Positions 43,742-52,118 of a stretch of 64,000 bases of DNA are shown here, one piece after another. The position numbers and the translations under genes are program-made. Under the pieces are notes generated by a model. It had not been told where the DNA came from. It made no database searches and was given only the letters and a program-made list of their open reading frames with translations. Each line of letters begins with the position of its first letter. Position 1 is the stretch's first letter. Source of the stretch: CAYRGG01 sp964423745 (lineage in GTDB: Bacteria > Pseudomonadota > Gammaproteobacteria > Competibacterales > Competibacteraceae); NCBI GenBank assembly GCA_964423745.1, contig CAYRGG010000007.1, positions 1 to 64,000 of the forward strand. Reading direction: 5' to 3'.

Positions 43742-46039
43742 TCATACCCGTAACAACTTCTCCATGCGAATGGGCAGCTCCCGGATGCGCTTACCCGTGG
43801 CGTGAAAGACCCCATTAGCGATGGCCGCATTAACGCCGGTGATGCCCAACTCACCGACACCTTTAGCGCCGAGGGGGTTGATGTGCTCATCCTGTTCTTC
43901 CAAAAACTCCACTTGCACTGAAGGCACGTCAGCGTTGACCGGTATTAGATACTCCCCAAGATCGGTATTCACAAAGCGGGCATGGCGATGATCCATATGG
44001 GTGGCTTCGTGCAGCGCTGAGCCTATACCCCAAATCATACCACCCAAAAGTTGAGAGCGGGCAGTACGCTCGTTGATGATACGCCCGGCGGCAAACACCC
44101 CCACCATACGCGGCACACGTATTTCCCCTGTCAACCTTTCTATCGCCACCTCGACGAATTGCGCACCGAAGGCCGCCCGGGCGAAACGCTGGGTGACCAT
44201 CCCGGCCGTGCCCGCCGTACCGGTACGGTAGAGTTCCCGCACGGATTTAGGTTTCACCGCATCGGGTGTCCAAGTGCCGCGGGCTTCGATAACCCCAAAG
44301 GAAACCGCGCCGATGACCTCTTTAAGGGCTACTTTTTGATTATCGCTGCGCATCATGCCGTCAGCGAAGACAATGCTAGCAGGGTCTGCGCCCGCCAACT
44401 TGCCTTCGGGGGCAGTAGCCATGTCAATCAAGCGGGATCGAAGCTGGCGGCAACCATCGATGACAGCTGAACCAAAGCTTCCCGTTTGCCGGGAACCCCC
44501 CGCCACCGCATTGGGCGCGAGATCCGAATCGCCTAGCTCAACGCGAACATTTTTTGGCGCCACGCCCAGCTCCCGAGCGCAGATCTGCTGGGCGACAGTA
44601 TAGGTGCCGGTTCCCAAATCGTGGGCGCCTCCGGCGACCCGTAGGGAAAGATCAGAACCCAATTTGATGTCCGCCGTGGCGGGGCTAGTGTAACAGGGGT
44701 AAATGGCCGACGCTAGACCGTAACCGATCTGCCAGTCGCCTCGGCTCAAAGCACCCACTTGTTTGGGGCGTTCTGACCAGCGGAAGATTTCCGCACCTCT
44801 GCGTAGGCACTCGGCCAAGGATCGCGAGGACCAAGGCAGGTTCTCGACGGGTTCTTTAGGGCTGTCCGACGCTAGGCGCAGCGCTAGCGGGTCTTTACCC
44901 ATTTTGTAGGCTAACTCATCGATGGCGCTCTCTAGGGCAAACAGCCCCGGTACCTCGGCGGGCGCTCGCATAAAACCCGGGGTATTAGTATCGGTTCGAA
45001 TGGTGCGCTCTGCGGTGCGAATGGCTTGCCAATCATAAAGGCGTGAGGTCTGCTCAGTCCCAGGCAGAAAAATAAGATCCATTACTGAGGTCTGGCCGTC
45101 TTGCTCATGATGAAGCACACTTAAACGATCGTCCTTCGCGCCCAAGCGAATACGATGGGTGGTGGCCGGACGAAAGGAGCCGACGGTGAACATCTGGTCT
45201 CGCGACACATAAAGTTTTACTGACCCATTAACGCGACGGGCGGCTTCGGCAGTCAGATAGGTATGGGCCATGACGGTGGCCTTAGAGCCGAAAGCACCGC
45301 CGACCACGCTGGAGATCACCCGAACTTTCTCCACTGGCAGCTTAAAGGCGGTAGCTAGGGCAGCCCGAGTACCCGTCACCCATTGACTGGGGACATAGAC
45401 GATAAGCTGACCATTGCGCCATTCCGCCGAGTTAAAATACAACTCGATAGGGTTGTGATGCTGAACCGGTGTTGTGTAGGTCACATTAACCGTACCGTCA
45501 GCGTCATTCAAGGTGGCTTCCAGATCGCCCACCTGGATGGGTTTATGAAGTTTTTCCGGCACGGACTTGGCGGTGGGTGCGTCTTTGGCATGGATGGACG
45601 CCACCGGTTGACCTACCGATTCAATTTCTGCGCTGACAAGCTTTGCTGCCTGTTGCGCCGTTTCCAGGGTCTCGGCAACGACGAGAGCTACGATCTGACC
45701 CGCGTAGTTGACTTCTGGACCGGCGAGGGGTTGCAAGCTCGATTGTCCAGCCCCGCCTTGAGAATAAGGTTTAACGTCGGGGTGCCGATCGATGTTTTTG
45801 TGGGTCATGACCACTCTGACACCCGGTAGCGCTTCTGCGGCTTGGGTATCAAGGGCGATGATGCGGCCCTTCGCCACAGGCGTGGTGACGAGGGCAGCGT
45901 AAAGGGTACCGGCGAGGGCTTCATCGGCGGCATAGCGAGCTTCGCCGGTAACTTTAGCACGAGCCTCAAAGCGCGGCAGCGGATCTCCAATAGGAGGTAA
46001 GTTGACGGCGGCTTGGCTAACATCGTATTGCTCGGCCAT
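43742..46039 (-). CDS. Xanthine dehydrogenase family molybdopterin-binding subunit (PaoC-like)
   Basis: This 765-residue subunit binds the molybdenum cofactor. It shows GDPLPRFEARAKVTGEARYAADEALAGTLYAALVTTPVAKG near the N-terminus and VVGGAFGSKATVMAHTYLTA in the middle. It has the active-site Glu in GAKGVGELGITGVNAAIANGVFHATG near the C-terminus. It works with the FAD and 2Fe-2S subunits encoded just upstream. PaoABC-type enzymes oxidise aromatic aldehydes in the periplasm. The order 2Fe-2S, FAD, Mo matches paoABC of E. coli. The dedicated chaperone PaoD is not present in the window. Confidence 0.9.
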   Translation of the reverse strand: MAEQYDVSQAAVNLPPIGDPLPRFEARAKVTGEARYAADEALAGTLYAALVTTPVAKGRIIALDTQAAEALPGVRVVMTHKNIDRHPDVKPYSQGGAGQSSLQPLAGPEVNYAGQIVALVVAETLETAQQAAKLVSAEIESVGQPVASIHAKDAPTAKSVPEKLHKPIQVGDLEATLNDADGTVNVTYTTPVQHHNPIELYFNSAEWRNGQLIVYVPSQWVTGTRAALATAFKLPVEKVRVISSVVGGAFGSKATVMAHTYLTAEAARRVNGSVKLYVSRDQMFTVGSFRPATTHRIRLGAKDDRLSVLHHEQDGQTSVMDLIFLPGTEQTSRLYDWQAIRTAERTIRTDTNTPGFMRAPAEVPGLFALESAIDELAYKMGKDPLALRLASDSPKEPVENLPWSSRSLAECLRRGAEIFRWSERPKQVGALSRGDWQIGYGLASAIYPCYTSPATADIKLGSDLSLRVAGGAHDLGTGTYTVAQQICARELGVAPKNVRVELGDSDLAPNAVAGGSRQTGSFGSAVIDGCRQLRSRLIDMATAPEGKLAGADPASIVFADGMMRSDNQKVALKEVIGAVSFGVIEARGTWTPDAVKPKSVRELYRTGTAGTAGMVTQRFARAAFGAQFVEVAIERLTGEIRVPRMVGVFAAGRIINERTARSQLLGGMIWGIGSALHEATHMDHRHARFVNTDLGEYLIPVNADVPSVQVEFLEEQDEHINPLGAKGVGELGITGVNAAIANGVFHATGKRIRELPIRMEKLLRV

Positions 46040-46043
46040 GGAC

Positions 46044-47054
46044 TTAAGCCTCCAGTTGTTTGAGGGTGGTCAGCGCCTTGACGATGACGTTGATGCCAAG
46101 GGGCACCTTGAACGCATTGTGTTCAAAGGTGTGCGCCTCAGTGAAGGCTGCCTCAGCGGCGGCACGGACGTTCTCAGGAGTTAAGGGTTTACCTTTGAGA
46201 CTTTCTTCGGTTTCTCGCGCTCGCCAGGGCACAGTAGCCACACCGCCTAAGCCAATACGCACATCACTCACAGTTTCGCCGTCATCTTCAAGAACGAGTC
46301 CTACCGCCGCTGAAGCATTGGCAAAGGCGTAACTTTCCCGGTCGCGGGCTTTGATATAGATGGAGCGTTCTAGAGCGGGGCTTAAAGGTACAACGATATG
46401 GCGAATCAATTCCCCTGGTTTGAGGGCAGTTTGAATATGCGGTGTGTCGCCGGGTAACCGGTGCAGTTTCGCGAAAGGGATAACCCGTGCGCCTTCAGGT
46501 CCTTCCACTTCCACTTGGGCGTCGAAGGCGATTAACCCTTGCGCCCAATCGCCGGGATACATGGCGATACAGGCGTCGCTGGTGCCGAGCACGGCATGGA
46601 GCCGGTTGACTCCATCGAGGGCGGCGCAGCCTGAACCGGGGTTGCGTTTATTGCAAGCTTGCCAAGTGGGATCACGGTAATAGGGACAGCGGGTGTGCTG
46701 CAGGACATTGCCACCTAAGCGGGCCATGTGGCGGATTTGTGGAGAGGCAGCCAACCAGAGACTTTCTGAGAGCACCGGTGCGCGGGCTTTGACCTCCGGG
46801 TGTTCGGCCGCTGTTGCCATGGAGACGAGGGCGCCAAAACGCAGCGTGTTGTCGCGTACTTCGATACCGCCTAAACTCTCATCGTTAAGCTGGGTAATAT
46901 CAACAAGCCGTGTGGGTCGAATGACGTTGAGTTTCATCAAGTCATACAGAGTAGTGCCGCCGGCGTAAAGTACGGCGCCTTGGGTCTCGGTGGCCAATCG
47001 TGAGGCATCACGCACGTTCTGTGGACGATCATAATAAAACGGCTGCATAGTCAA
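46044..47054 (-). CDS. Xanthine dehydrogenase family FAD-binding subunit (PaoB-like)
   Basis: This 336-residue subunit has a VLYAGGTTLYDLMKLNVIRPTRLVDI FAD-binding start. The segment LGGNVLQHTRCPYYRDPTWQACNKRNPGSGCAALDG carries extra Cys residues that form a 4Fe-4S cluster in PaoB. A C-terminal CO-dehydrogenase flavoprotein domain completes it. It passes electrons between the molybdenum subunit and acceptor. It overlaps the 2Fe-2S gene by 4 nt (ATGA) and is followed after 4 nt by the molybdenum subunit, so the three are one operon. Confidence 0.9.
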   Translation of the reverse strand: MTMQPFYYDRPQNVRDASRLATETQGAVLYAGGTTLYDLMKLNVIRPTRLVDITQLNDESLGGIEVRDNTLRFGALVSMATAAEHPEVKARAPVLSESLWLAASPQIRHMARLGGNVLQHTRCPYYRDPTWQACNKRNPGSGCAALDGVNRLHAVLGTSDACIAMYPGDWAQGLIAFDAQVEVEGPEGARVIPFAKLHRLPGDTPHIQTALKPGELIRHIVVPLSPALERSIYIKARDRESYAFANASAAVGLVLEDDGETVSDVRIGLGGVATVPWRARETEESLKGKPLTPENVRAAAEAAFTEAHTFEHNAFKVPLGINVIVKALTTLKQLEA

Positions 47055-47755
47055 CCCTCCGCAGACTCTTCCAGCAATCCTAGGTGATAGTCTTGCCGTG
47101 CCCCGCCACCCTCAATGTCGCTGCCAAGGGTTTCCTGGGCCGTGAGAACAGCTGCAGTGATGTTAGGATAGGCGGCGCAACGACAGAGGTTACCGGACAT
47201 GTATTCACGCACTTCGGCTTCAGAGTTAGCATGGCCTTCTTTGATACACGCCAACGCTGAGATTAACTGCCCAGGGGTACAATAGCCGCATTGAAACGCA
47301 TCGTGCTCGATAAAAGCTTGTTGTACCGGATGAAGACCGTCTTCGCTGGCGATGCCTTCTTGTTTGGCAAGCTCCGCTAATCCCTCCACCGTGGTCACTT
47401 GGCTACCGTCCACTTGCACCGCCAGGGTTAGACAGGCGAGTCGTCGCTCTCCATTGATCAACACACTACAGGCGCCACATTGACCATGATTACATCCGAG
47501 TTTGGTGCCGGTCAGCCCCAGCTGCTCACGTAGGGTATCTAGTAACGTGCTGCGCACATCCACCCCGAGCTGTTGTTTGTGGCCATTAATGGTTAATGTC
47601 AGGCCATTGACTCTTGCGTTGAGAGGGGATTTGCTCTCTGGTACCTTGGTTTGAGTTTGGGCATAGGTTGGCGTGAATGGATTGGTGGCAAGACTGGCTC
47701 CCATTAAGGTTGAGCCTTGAAGAAATATACGGCGGGTCATTGAACTGTCGCTCAT
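47051..47755 (-). CDS. 2Fe-2S subunit of molybdenum hydroxylase with Tat signal (PaoA-like)
   Basis: This 234-residue subunit begins MTRRIFLQGSTLMGASLA, a twin-arginine signal, so the assembled complex should be exported folded. The N-terminal plant-type 2Fe-2S domain has CNHGQCGACSVLINGERRLAC. The C-terminal domain has QCGYCTPGQLISALACI and NLCRCAAY with four further Cys. It is the first gene of the paoABC-like operon and lies behind a set of TTGTAA-type inverted repeats. Confidence 0.92.
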   Translation of the reverse strand: MSDSSMTRRIFLQGSTLMGASLATNPFTPTYAQTQTKVPESKSPLNARVNGLTLTINGHKQQLGVDVRSTLLDTLREQLGLTGTKLGCNHGQCGACSVLINGERRLACLTLAVQVDGSQVTTVEGLAELAKQEGIASEDGLHPVQQAFIEHDAFQCGYCTPGQLISALACIKEGHANSEAEVREYMSGNLCRCAAYPNITAAVLTAQETLGSDIEGGGARQDYHLGLLEESAEG

Positions 47756-47931
47756 GCGAACACTCCTAGTGGCGCTTTAAGCTAAAGGATTTATTGTGGC
47801 AGTCACAGGGTTATTGATTACAACAAGATACTTATGGAAAAATTGTATGCTATTTGTATAGATTAATTAAGAAATTTGACATTATTACGAATAAACTTAT
47901 GGATTTGTATATAAAAAAGTGAGTGAAAATT

Positions 47932-47980
47932 GTACAAAATTTGTAACAGTTACAAGGATGATTTTGTAAAAATTACAAAA
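47932..47980. promoter_or_regulatory. Tandem inverted repeats upstream of the molybdenum hydroxylase operon
   Basis: TTGTAACAGTTACAA at 47941-47955 is a 15-bp palindrome. TTTTGTAA and TTACAAAA, separated by AAA, form another at 47962-47980. A third, shorter one (TTGTACAA) lies just before. All share TTGTAA half-sites about 21 nt apart, as expected for a dimeric repressor or activator binding twice on one face. They lie 180-225 nt before the 2Fe-2S gene start. The regulator is not known. Confidence 0.5.
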
Positions 47981-48029
47981 CCGATAAATCGCGGTAAATG
48001 GCGTTCCTTCGCCAAACCGTTGTCCTTGA

Positions 48030-48530
48030 TTAAGCCAGCAAAGCTCTTAGCATCCAAGTATTTTCTTCGTGTTGACCGATTCGAGCGGTTAACATATCGT
48101 TGGTAAAAATGTCATCGACCTTGTCAGCTTCGAGAGCCGCTGCACGCATATGACGAGCACAGGTCTCATTGTCCTGGGCCAACTGCTGAACCATTTCTTC
48201 GGCTGTTGGCACGCTGGTGGACTCCTTGATATCGGTTAATTCCGAAAATTGTGCGTAGCTCGCCGGTGCTGGAAATCCAATGGCACGGATCCGCTCGGCA
48301 ATTTCGTCTACTGCTTCATAGAGATCCTGATATTGTTCCTCTGTCATCTTGTGTAGGCTGTAAAACATAGGACCCGCCACATTCCAGTGAAAACCCTGGG
48401 TTTTAAGATACAGCGTGTAAGTATCCGCCAAAGATTTAGATAATTTTTTTGCAAGTTCTTCCCGGTCTTTACGCTCAATACCGGACTCTATATTTACTTC
48501 AGGGGATTTTGAATTTAAGACACTAGCCAT
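48030..48530 (-). CDS. dps: Dps family DNA-binding ferritin-like protein
   Basis: This 166-residue protein oxidises and stores iron while protecting DNA. The Dps core is plain: a four-helix bundle with the ferroxidase motif FHWNVAGPMFYSLHKMTEEQYQDLYEAVDEIAERIRAIG, and the later His/Glu residues. AGAGGAGAC precedes the ATG. A possible small reading frame overlaps its start upstream. It is separated from the molybdenum hydroxylase operon by 274 nt holding that operon's operators, which is an AT-rich stretch without other genes. Confidence 0.93.
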   Translation of the reverse strand: MASVLNSKSPEVNIESGIERKDREELAKKLSKSLADTYTLYLKTQGFHWNVAGPMFYSLHKMTEEQYQDLYEAVDEIAERIRAIGFPAPASYAQFSELTDIKESTSVPTAEEMVQQLAQDNETCARHMRAAALEADKVDDIFTNDMLTARIGQHEENTWMLRALLA

Positions 48531-48681
48531 TAATTGTCTCCTCTAGTCGTTTCAATAGCATGGCATGGTGTGTTTTGCACAAAAGATGCCACGATCCATA
48601 GGGTGCGATGTGGTCATCAAATGCAAAGGCTGTGTAATTACCGAGTTCATCGATAAATACGTGAACATTGAATTGGCCCAT
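48523..48681 (-). CDS. Possible small protein translationally coupled to dps
   Basis: A 52-codon frame starts at ATG 48681 (MGQFNVHVFIDELGNY...) and ends TAG overlapping the first codons of dps. It contains the dps ribosome site. Composition looks protein-like (FAFDDHIAPYGSWHLL), but the start lacks a clear ribosome site and no family is recognised. It may be a chance open frame or a dps leader peptide. Confidence 0.3.
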   Translation of the reverse strand: MGQFNVHVFIDELGNYTAFAFDDHIAPYGSWHLLCKTHHAMLLKRLEETING

Positions 48682-48733
48682 TTATTGAATCATCAGCGAT
48701 CACTGATCAAATAGACTTAAAGAAGGAGGAATC

Positions 48734-49075
48734 ATGCTGCCTAGTATTGCCCTTGTGATATTTCTTGCTGTTGCCTGTGTCGGGCTTTATATGGCTACTC
48801 GAATGGTACGCAATCAAGACGTGGCAGTTCAGATTGTGCATAGCCATGGTCTAGCCGCAGCGGTTGGGATCGGTGTTCTACTGTACGCAGTGACGCAAAA
48901 CCAAATAGAAGATCGCGGCGCCTTTGCTTTGGTTTTGTTCTTAGTCACCGCTGCCGGCGGGGTTGTGTTGCACCGATTGGCAAAAAAACTGAGCAACAAA
49001 CCCAAAGGTCTCGCGATGGCTCATGGCGGCTTCGCCATTTTCGCGATTGCAATGCTAGCGACTTATCTCATGTAG
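48734..49075 (+). CDS. Small membrane protein of unknown function
   Basis: This 113-residue protein has three or four hydrophobic segments (LPSIALVIFLAVACVGLYMATRM, GLAAAVGIGVLLYAV, ALVLFLVTAAGGVVLH, GFAIFAIAMLATYL). An excellent AAGGAGG ribosome site precedes the start. HSHG and MAHGG carry the only His residues in the membrane segments. It is divergent from dps and followed by a SnoaL-like gene. I do not recognise the family, and no enzyme motif is seen. Confidence 0.75.
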   Translation: MLPSIALVIFLAVACVGLYMATRMVRNQDVAVQIVHSHGLAAAVGIGVLLYAVTQNQIEDRGAFALVLFLVTAAGGVVLHRLAKKLSNKPKGLAMAHGGFAIFAIAMLATYLM

Positions 49076-49142
49076 GGTCATTATTTTTTAGGCGTAAATA
49101 ATACCTGCAGAATTTATCTCACCCATAGAGACGGAGGCTTTT

Positions 49143-49562
49143 ATGCAAAATAAAAATTTGAATACAGTTGGACAACAGTTTATCGATGCCCTGCATAAAC
49201 TTGAACTAGGTTCTGAAGATGACACCGATGACATCGTTGAACTATTTGATGAACATGCAATGCTGATAAATTCAGCGCTTAAACTAAGCGACAAACCCAT
49301 GCAAGGACGGGATGATATTAAAACCTTTTGGCAAGACTACCGGCGTCATTTCCAACAAGCGGAGTCAGAGTTTTATCGAGTCACCAGTGGAGACGGATCA
49401 GTAGGACTATTCTGGACTACCAAAGGCGTTCGTAGAGATGGTCAGCCTATCAACTATGACGGAGCAAGTCTTTTAGTGATTAACCAAGATGATCGGATCA
49501 CTGAATTTCGTGGCTACTATGATACTCGGTCACTTCAGACCACAATAACTGCTGAGGTTTAA
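49143..49562 (+). CDS. SnoaL/NTF2-like protein
   Basis: This 139-residue protein matches the NTF2-like fold: an N-terminal helix, VELFDEHAMLINSALKLSDKPMQGRDDIKTFWQDYRRHF and the strand pair GLFWTTKGVRRDGQPINYDGASLLVINQDDRITEFRGYYD. Members are isomerases, dehydratases or ligand-binding proteins. Nothing in the sequence points to one activity. It lies 67 nt after the membrane protein, with a ribosome site GAGACGGAGG just upstream. Confidence 0.78.
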   Translation: MQNKNLNTVGQQFIDALHKLELGSEDDTDDIVELFDEHAMLINSALKLSDKPMQGRDDIKTFWQDYRRHFQQAESEFYRVTSGDGSVGLFWTTKGVRRDGQPINYDGASLLVINQDDRITEFRGYYDTRSLQTTITAEV

Positions 49563-49661
49563 GCAAGATAAGGGAGATTTTACGGTGGGTTCGGTTCAAA
49601 AACGGCTGTTTCCCACTGCTTATCAAAGTAAAGTCAATGGCTTGTTTAATAAGGATCAATT

Positions 49662-50324
49662 ATGCCCTCGAATAAGTCCACTCGTATCTCGGAACAAAAC
49701 AATAGCCCATTACCGCCGGGCATTGAACATCCTGCTTCATTGGAAGATCTGCAAAAAGCTGCTGCCACATGTCGCGCCTGCTCGCTTTGGGAAAACGCTA
49801 CCCAAACGGTATTTGGAAGCGGCTCTGGGGATGCTAAAGTCATGCTTATCGGCGAGCAACCGGGCGACCAAGAAGATTTACAGGGACAACCGTTTATCGG
49901 CCCAGCAGGACAACTGTTGAGAAAAGCACTTTTAGAAGCAGATCTGCAACTAGAGAGAATTTATTTGACTAATGCTGTTAAACACTTTAAATGGGAACTA
50001 CGAGGCCGACGGCGTCTTCATAAGACACCTGGAGTTCGTGAGATAAAAGCCTGTCATCCGTGGGTAGAGGCAGAGATCCAAACCCTTCGTCCTCAGGTGA
50101 TCGGTTGTTTAGGCGCCACGGCCGCAAAGGCAATAATCGATAAAAACTTTAAGATTACTGTGGATCGTGGTCGTTTTATCGATAATCCTGTAGCTCCTTT
50201 TGTGTTTGCCACCCTACATCCTTCTTATCTATTGCGTCTTCCCGATGAGGAAGCTCGGAAGCAACAGTATCGATCATTTATCGAGGATTTACGCTTGATC
50301 CATAAGGCTTTAGAAAATACCTGA
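49662..50324 (+). CDS. UdgX-type uracil-DNA glycosylase (family 4-like)
   Basis: This 220-residue glycosylase has four Cys expected for a 4Fe-4S cluster (CRACSLW, and later CHPW, with others). Motif A is GEQPGDQEDLQGQPFIGPAGQLL and the C-terminal motif is LHPSYLLRL. UdgX differs from other family 4 enzymes by the QPGDQED motif and an Arg-rich loop containing a His that attacks uracil and crosslinks to it. Here that loop reads RGRRRLHKTPG, which contains the His. It should therefore remove uracil from DNA and stay covalently bound. Related activity without crosslinking is the alternative. Confidence 0.85.
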   Translation: MPSNKSTRISEQNNSPLPPGIEHPASLEDLQKAAATCRACSLWENATQTVFGSGSGDAKVMLIGEQPGDQEDLQGQPFIGPAGQLLRKALLEADLQLERIYLTNAVKHFKWELRGRRRLHKTPGVREIKACHPWVEAEIQTLRPQVIGCLGATAAKAIIDKNFKITVDRGRFIDNPVAPFVFATLHPSYLLRLPDEEARKQQYRSFIEDLRLIHKALENT

Positions 50325-50413
50325 TGGATATATTTTTGCTCAGTGATAAATAGAGGCTTATTAATAAATTGTTGATAAAATAGGCAAATAGATAATTTAA
50401 GAAAACTTAAATT

Positions 50414-52048
50414 TTAGGCACTCACTGGATAAGAGTGAGTTTCTTCTATTTCGACACTTTTCTCTGGAATATTTCCGTTCCATTCCGTGAGAACCAGTTT
50501 ATCGATTTTTCCATTGGCGCTTTTGGGTAATTCATCTAAGAAGAATATCCGTGTCGGCACCATAAAGCTTTCCATTTTTTCGCTACAGCGCTTTTGCACT
50601 TGTCGTTCGGTTAATCTAATGCCTGCAGTAAGAACGAGAAATGCATGTATGGCTTGGCCGAGGGTTTTATCCCGTACACCAATTACTGCGGCTGCTTCTA
50701 CATCTTCCATTCCATAAAGAATATTCTCGACTTCTATAGGACTGACCTTTTCTCCCCGGGTTTTAATTATTTCGTCATTCCGTGTTACAAAGTAGAGAAA
50801 ACCCTCTTTGTCCATCCAGAACATATCTTGGGTACAGAGAATCTTTTCTCCTGGTATAAGACCTGGTTTAAGCATTTTGTTGGTCTTTTCCGGCTGATTC
50901 CAGTAACCGGCCATGATGTGGGGACCACGGACATGGAGGATCCCTTGCTGTCCAGGTGCAACTAGTTTTTCGTCTTTGTTTAAAATAAACACTTCTGTGC
51001 CAGGAATCGCTTTTCCGACTGAGTTTGGTTTTTTGTCAAGCAACTCCGGTTCCAAATAGGAAACTCGTTTACATTCTGTAAGGCCATACATTCTATAGAT
51101 AAGTGCATTGGGGAAGATTTCTCGTAAAAAGGGGGTATATTCGGTAGGTAACGCGGCAGCGGTATTAGTCACTCTAGTGACCGTTGGAAAACACAATTTC
51201 TTTTTCTTATGAGCAGCAATCATCATGGCGTACATGGTGGGAACGCCGGGGAAAACGGTAATCTTTTCGCGCTCAATGCATTGATATATTTTTGTAGGAA
51301 AGGTAAAAGAGCGCTCCACGACTAAGGTTGCACCTAGCTTCATGGTCATCAACAACTGGTAGAGACCATAATCAAAGGTAAGGGGCAAAACTAGAAGAAT
51401 TTTATCGCTATCGGATAAGCGTAAATATTCAATTAAACTCCAGGCTGCAAACACCATAGACTGGTGTGTTTGCATAACGCCTTTGGGTACGCCAGTACTG
51501 CCAGAGGTATAAATCAGGGCAGCCAGGTCGTTGGGAATGATGGAGACTAGCTCTTCAAGAGGCGGGTTTTCATGAATAACTTTAGCGAGACTGATAAACA
51601 ATTTATTTTCAATAGGAATGCCGGATACGTTGTCCCCGGTGTAAAAGACACCCTGTAGGGAAGATGACTCTGTCGCCACAGGTACAAATAGGGATGCCAA
51701 TTGACCACCCGCCAGCAACACTTTAGCTTGACTGTCATGCAATATAAAACGTAGTTTATCGGTTTTTGTCTGGGGATTGACCATAACAAATACACCGCCG
51801 ACTAATAACACAGCATAAATAGCGGTAATACATGGCCAGCTGTTATCCATATATATCGCCACGCGGTCGCCGCGCTGTACACCGTATTTTTGCAGACCTG
51901 CGGCTATACGAGCCGCGTTATTCAGCAGTTCTTGATAAGTGTAGGATTTTTTATCCACGATAATGGCGGTTTTGTCAGGATGTCGCTGCGCGGCAGCTAA
52001 CATGCCTTCCCGCAGCAACCTTTGCGGTTTATGGATCATTATATTCAT
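50414..52048 (-). CDS. Acyl-AMP ligase (AMP-dependent synthetase family)
   Basis: This 544-residue ANL-family enzyme activates a carboxylic acid as acyl-AMP and loads it on a carrier protein or CoA. Motifs are A3 YTSGSTGVPKGVM, A5 YGLTECKR, A7 TRNDEIIKTRGEKVSP and the A10 Lys in PKSANGKID. It closely follows an asparagine-synthase gene, a NadE-like gene and an acyl carrier protein gene in the same direction, so the likely thiol acceptor is that carrier. Similar ligases accompany exosortase and exopolysaccharide loci. The acid substrate is unknown. It ends the cluster on this side. Confidence 0.88.
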   Translation of the reverse strand: MNIMIHKPQRLLREGMLAAAQRHPDKTAIIVDKKSYTYQELLNNAARIAAGLQKYGVQRGDRVAIYMDNSWPCITAIYAVLLVGGVFVMVNPQTKTDKLRFILHDSQAKVLLAGGQLASLFVPVATESSSLQGVFYTGDNVSGIPIENKLFISLAKVIHENPPLEELVSIIPNDLAALIYTSGSTGVPKGVMQTHQSMVFAAWSLIEYLRLSDSDKILLVLPLTFDYGLYQLLMTMKLGATLVVERSFTFPTKIYQCIEREKITVFPGVPTMYAMMIAAHKKKKLCFPTVTRVTNTAAALPTEYTPFLREIFPNALIYRMYGLTECKRVSYLEPELLDKKPNSVGKAIPGTEVFILNKDEKLVAPGQQGILHVRGPHIMAGYWNQPEKTNKMLKPGLIPGEKILCTQDMFWMDKEGFLYFVTRNDEIIKTRGEKVSPIEVENILYGMEDVEAAAVIGVRDKTLGQAIHAFLVLTAGIRLTERQVQKRCSEKMESFMVPTRIFFLDELPKSANGKIDKLVLTEWNGNIPEKSVEIEETHSYPVSA

Positions 52049-52118
52049 AGAGTTTTTGTATCGACTTTTCGCTAGAAGGCTAATTTAGTTGTTTATAATT
52101 TGCTTAGTTTTGAGAAGC

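Noticed and set aside
44051..44470. 139-codon plus-strand frame inside the molybdopterin subunit gene
   Set aside because: It is an antisense shadow of a clear conserved gene.
47756..48029. Possible gene in the AT-rich gap between dps and the molybdenum hydroxylase
   Set aside because: No frame of note; only inverted repeats and promoter-like sequence are present.
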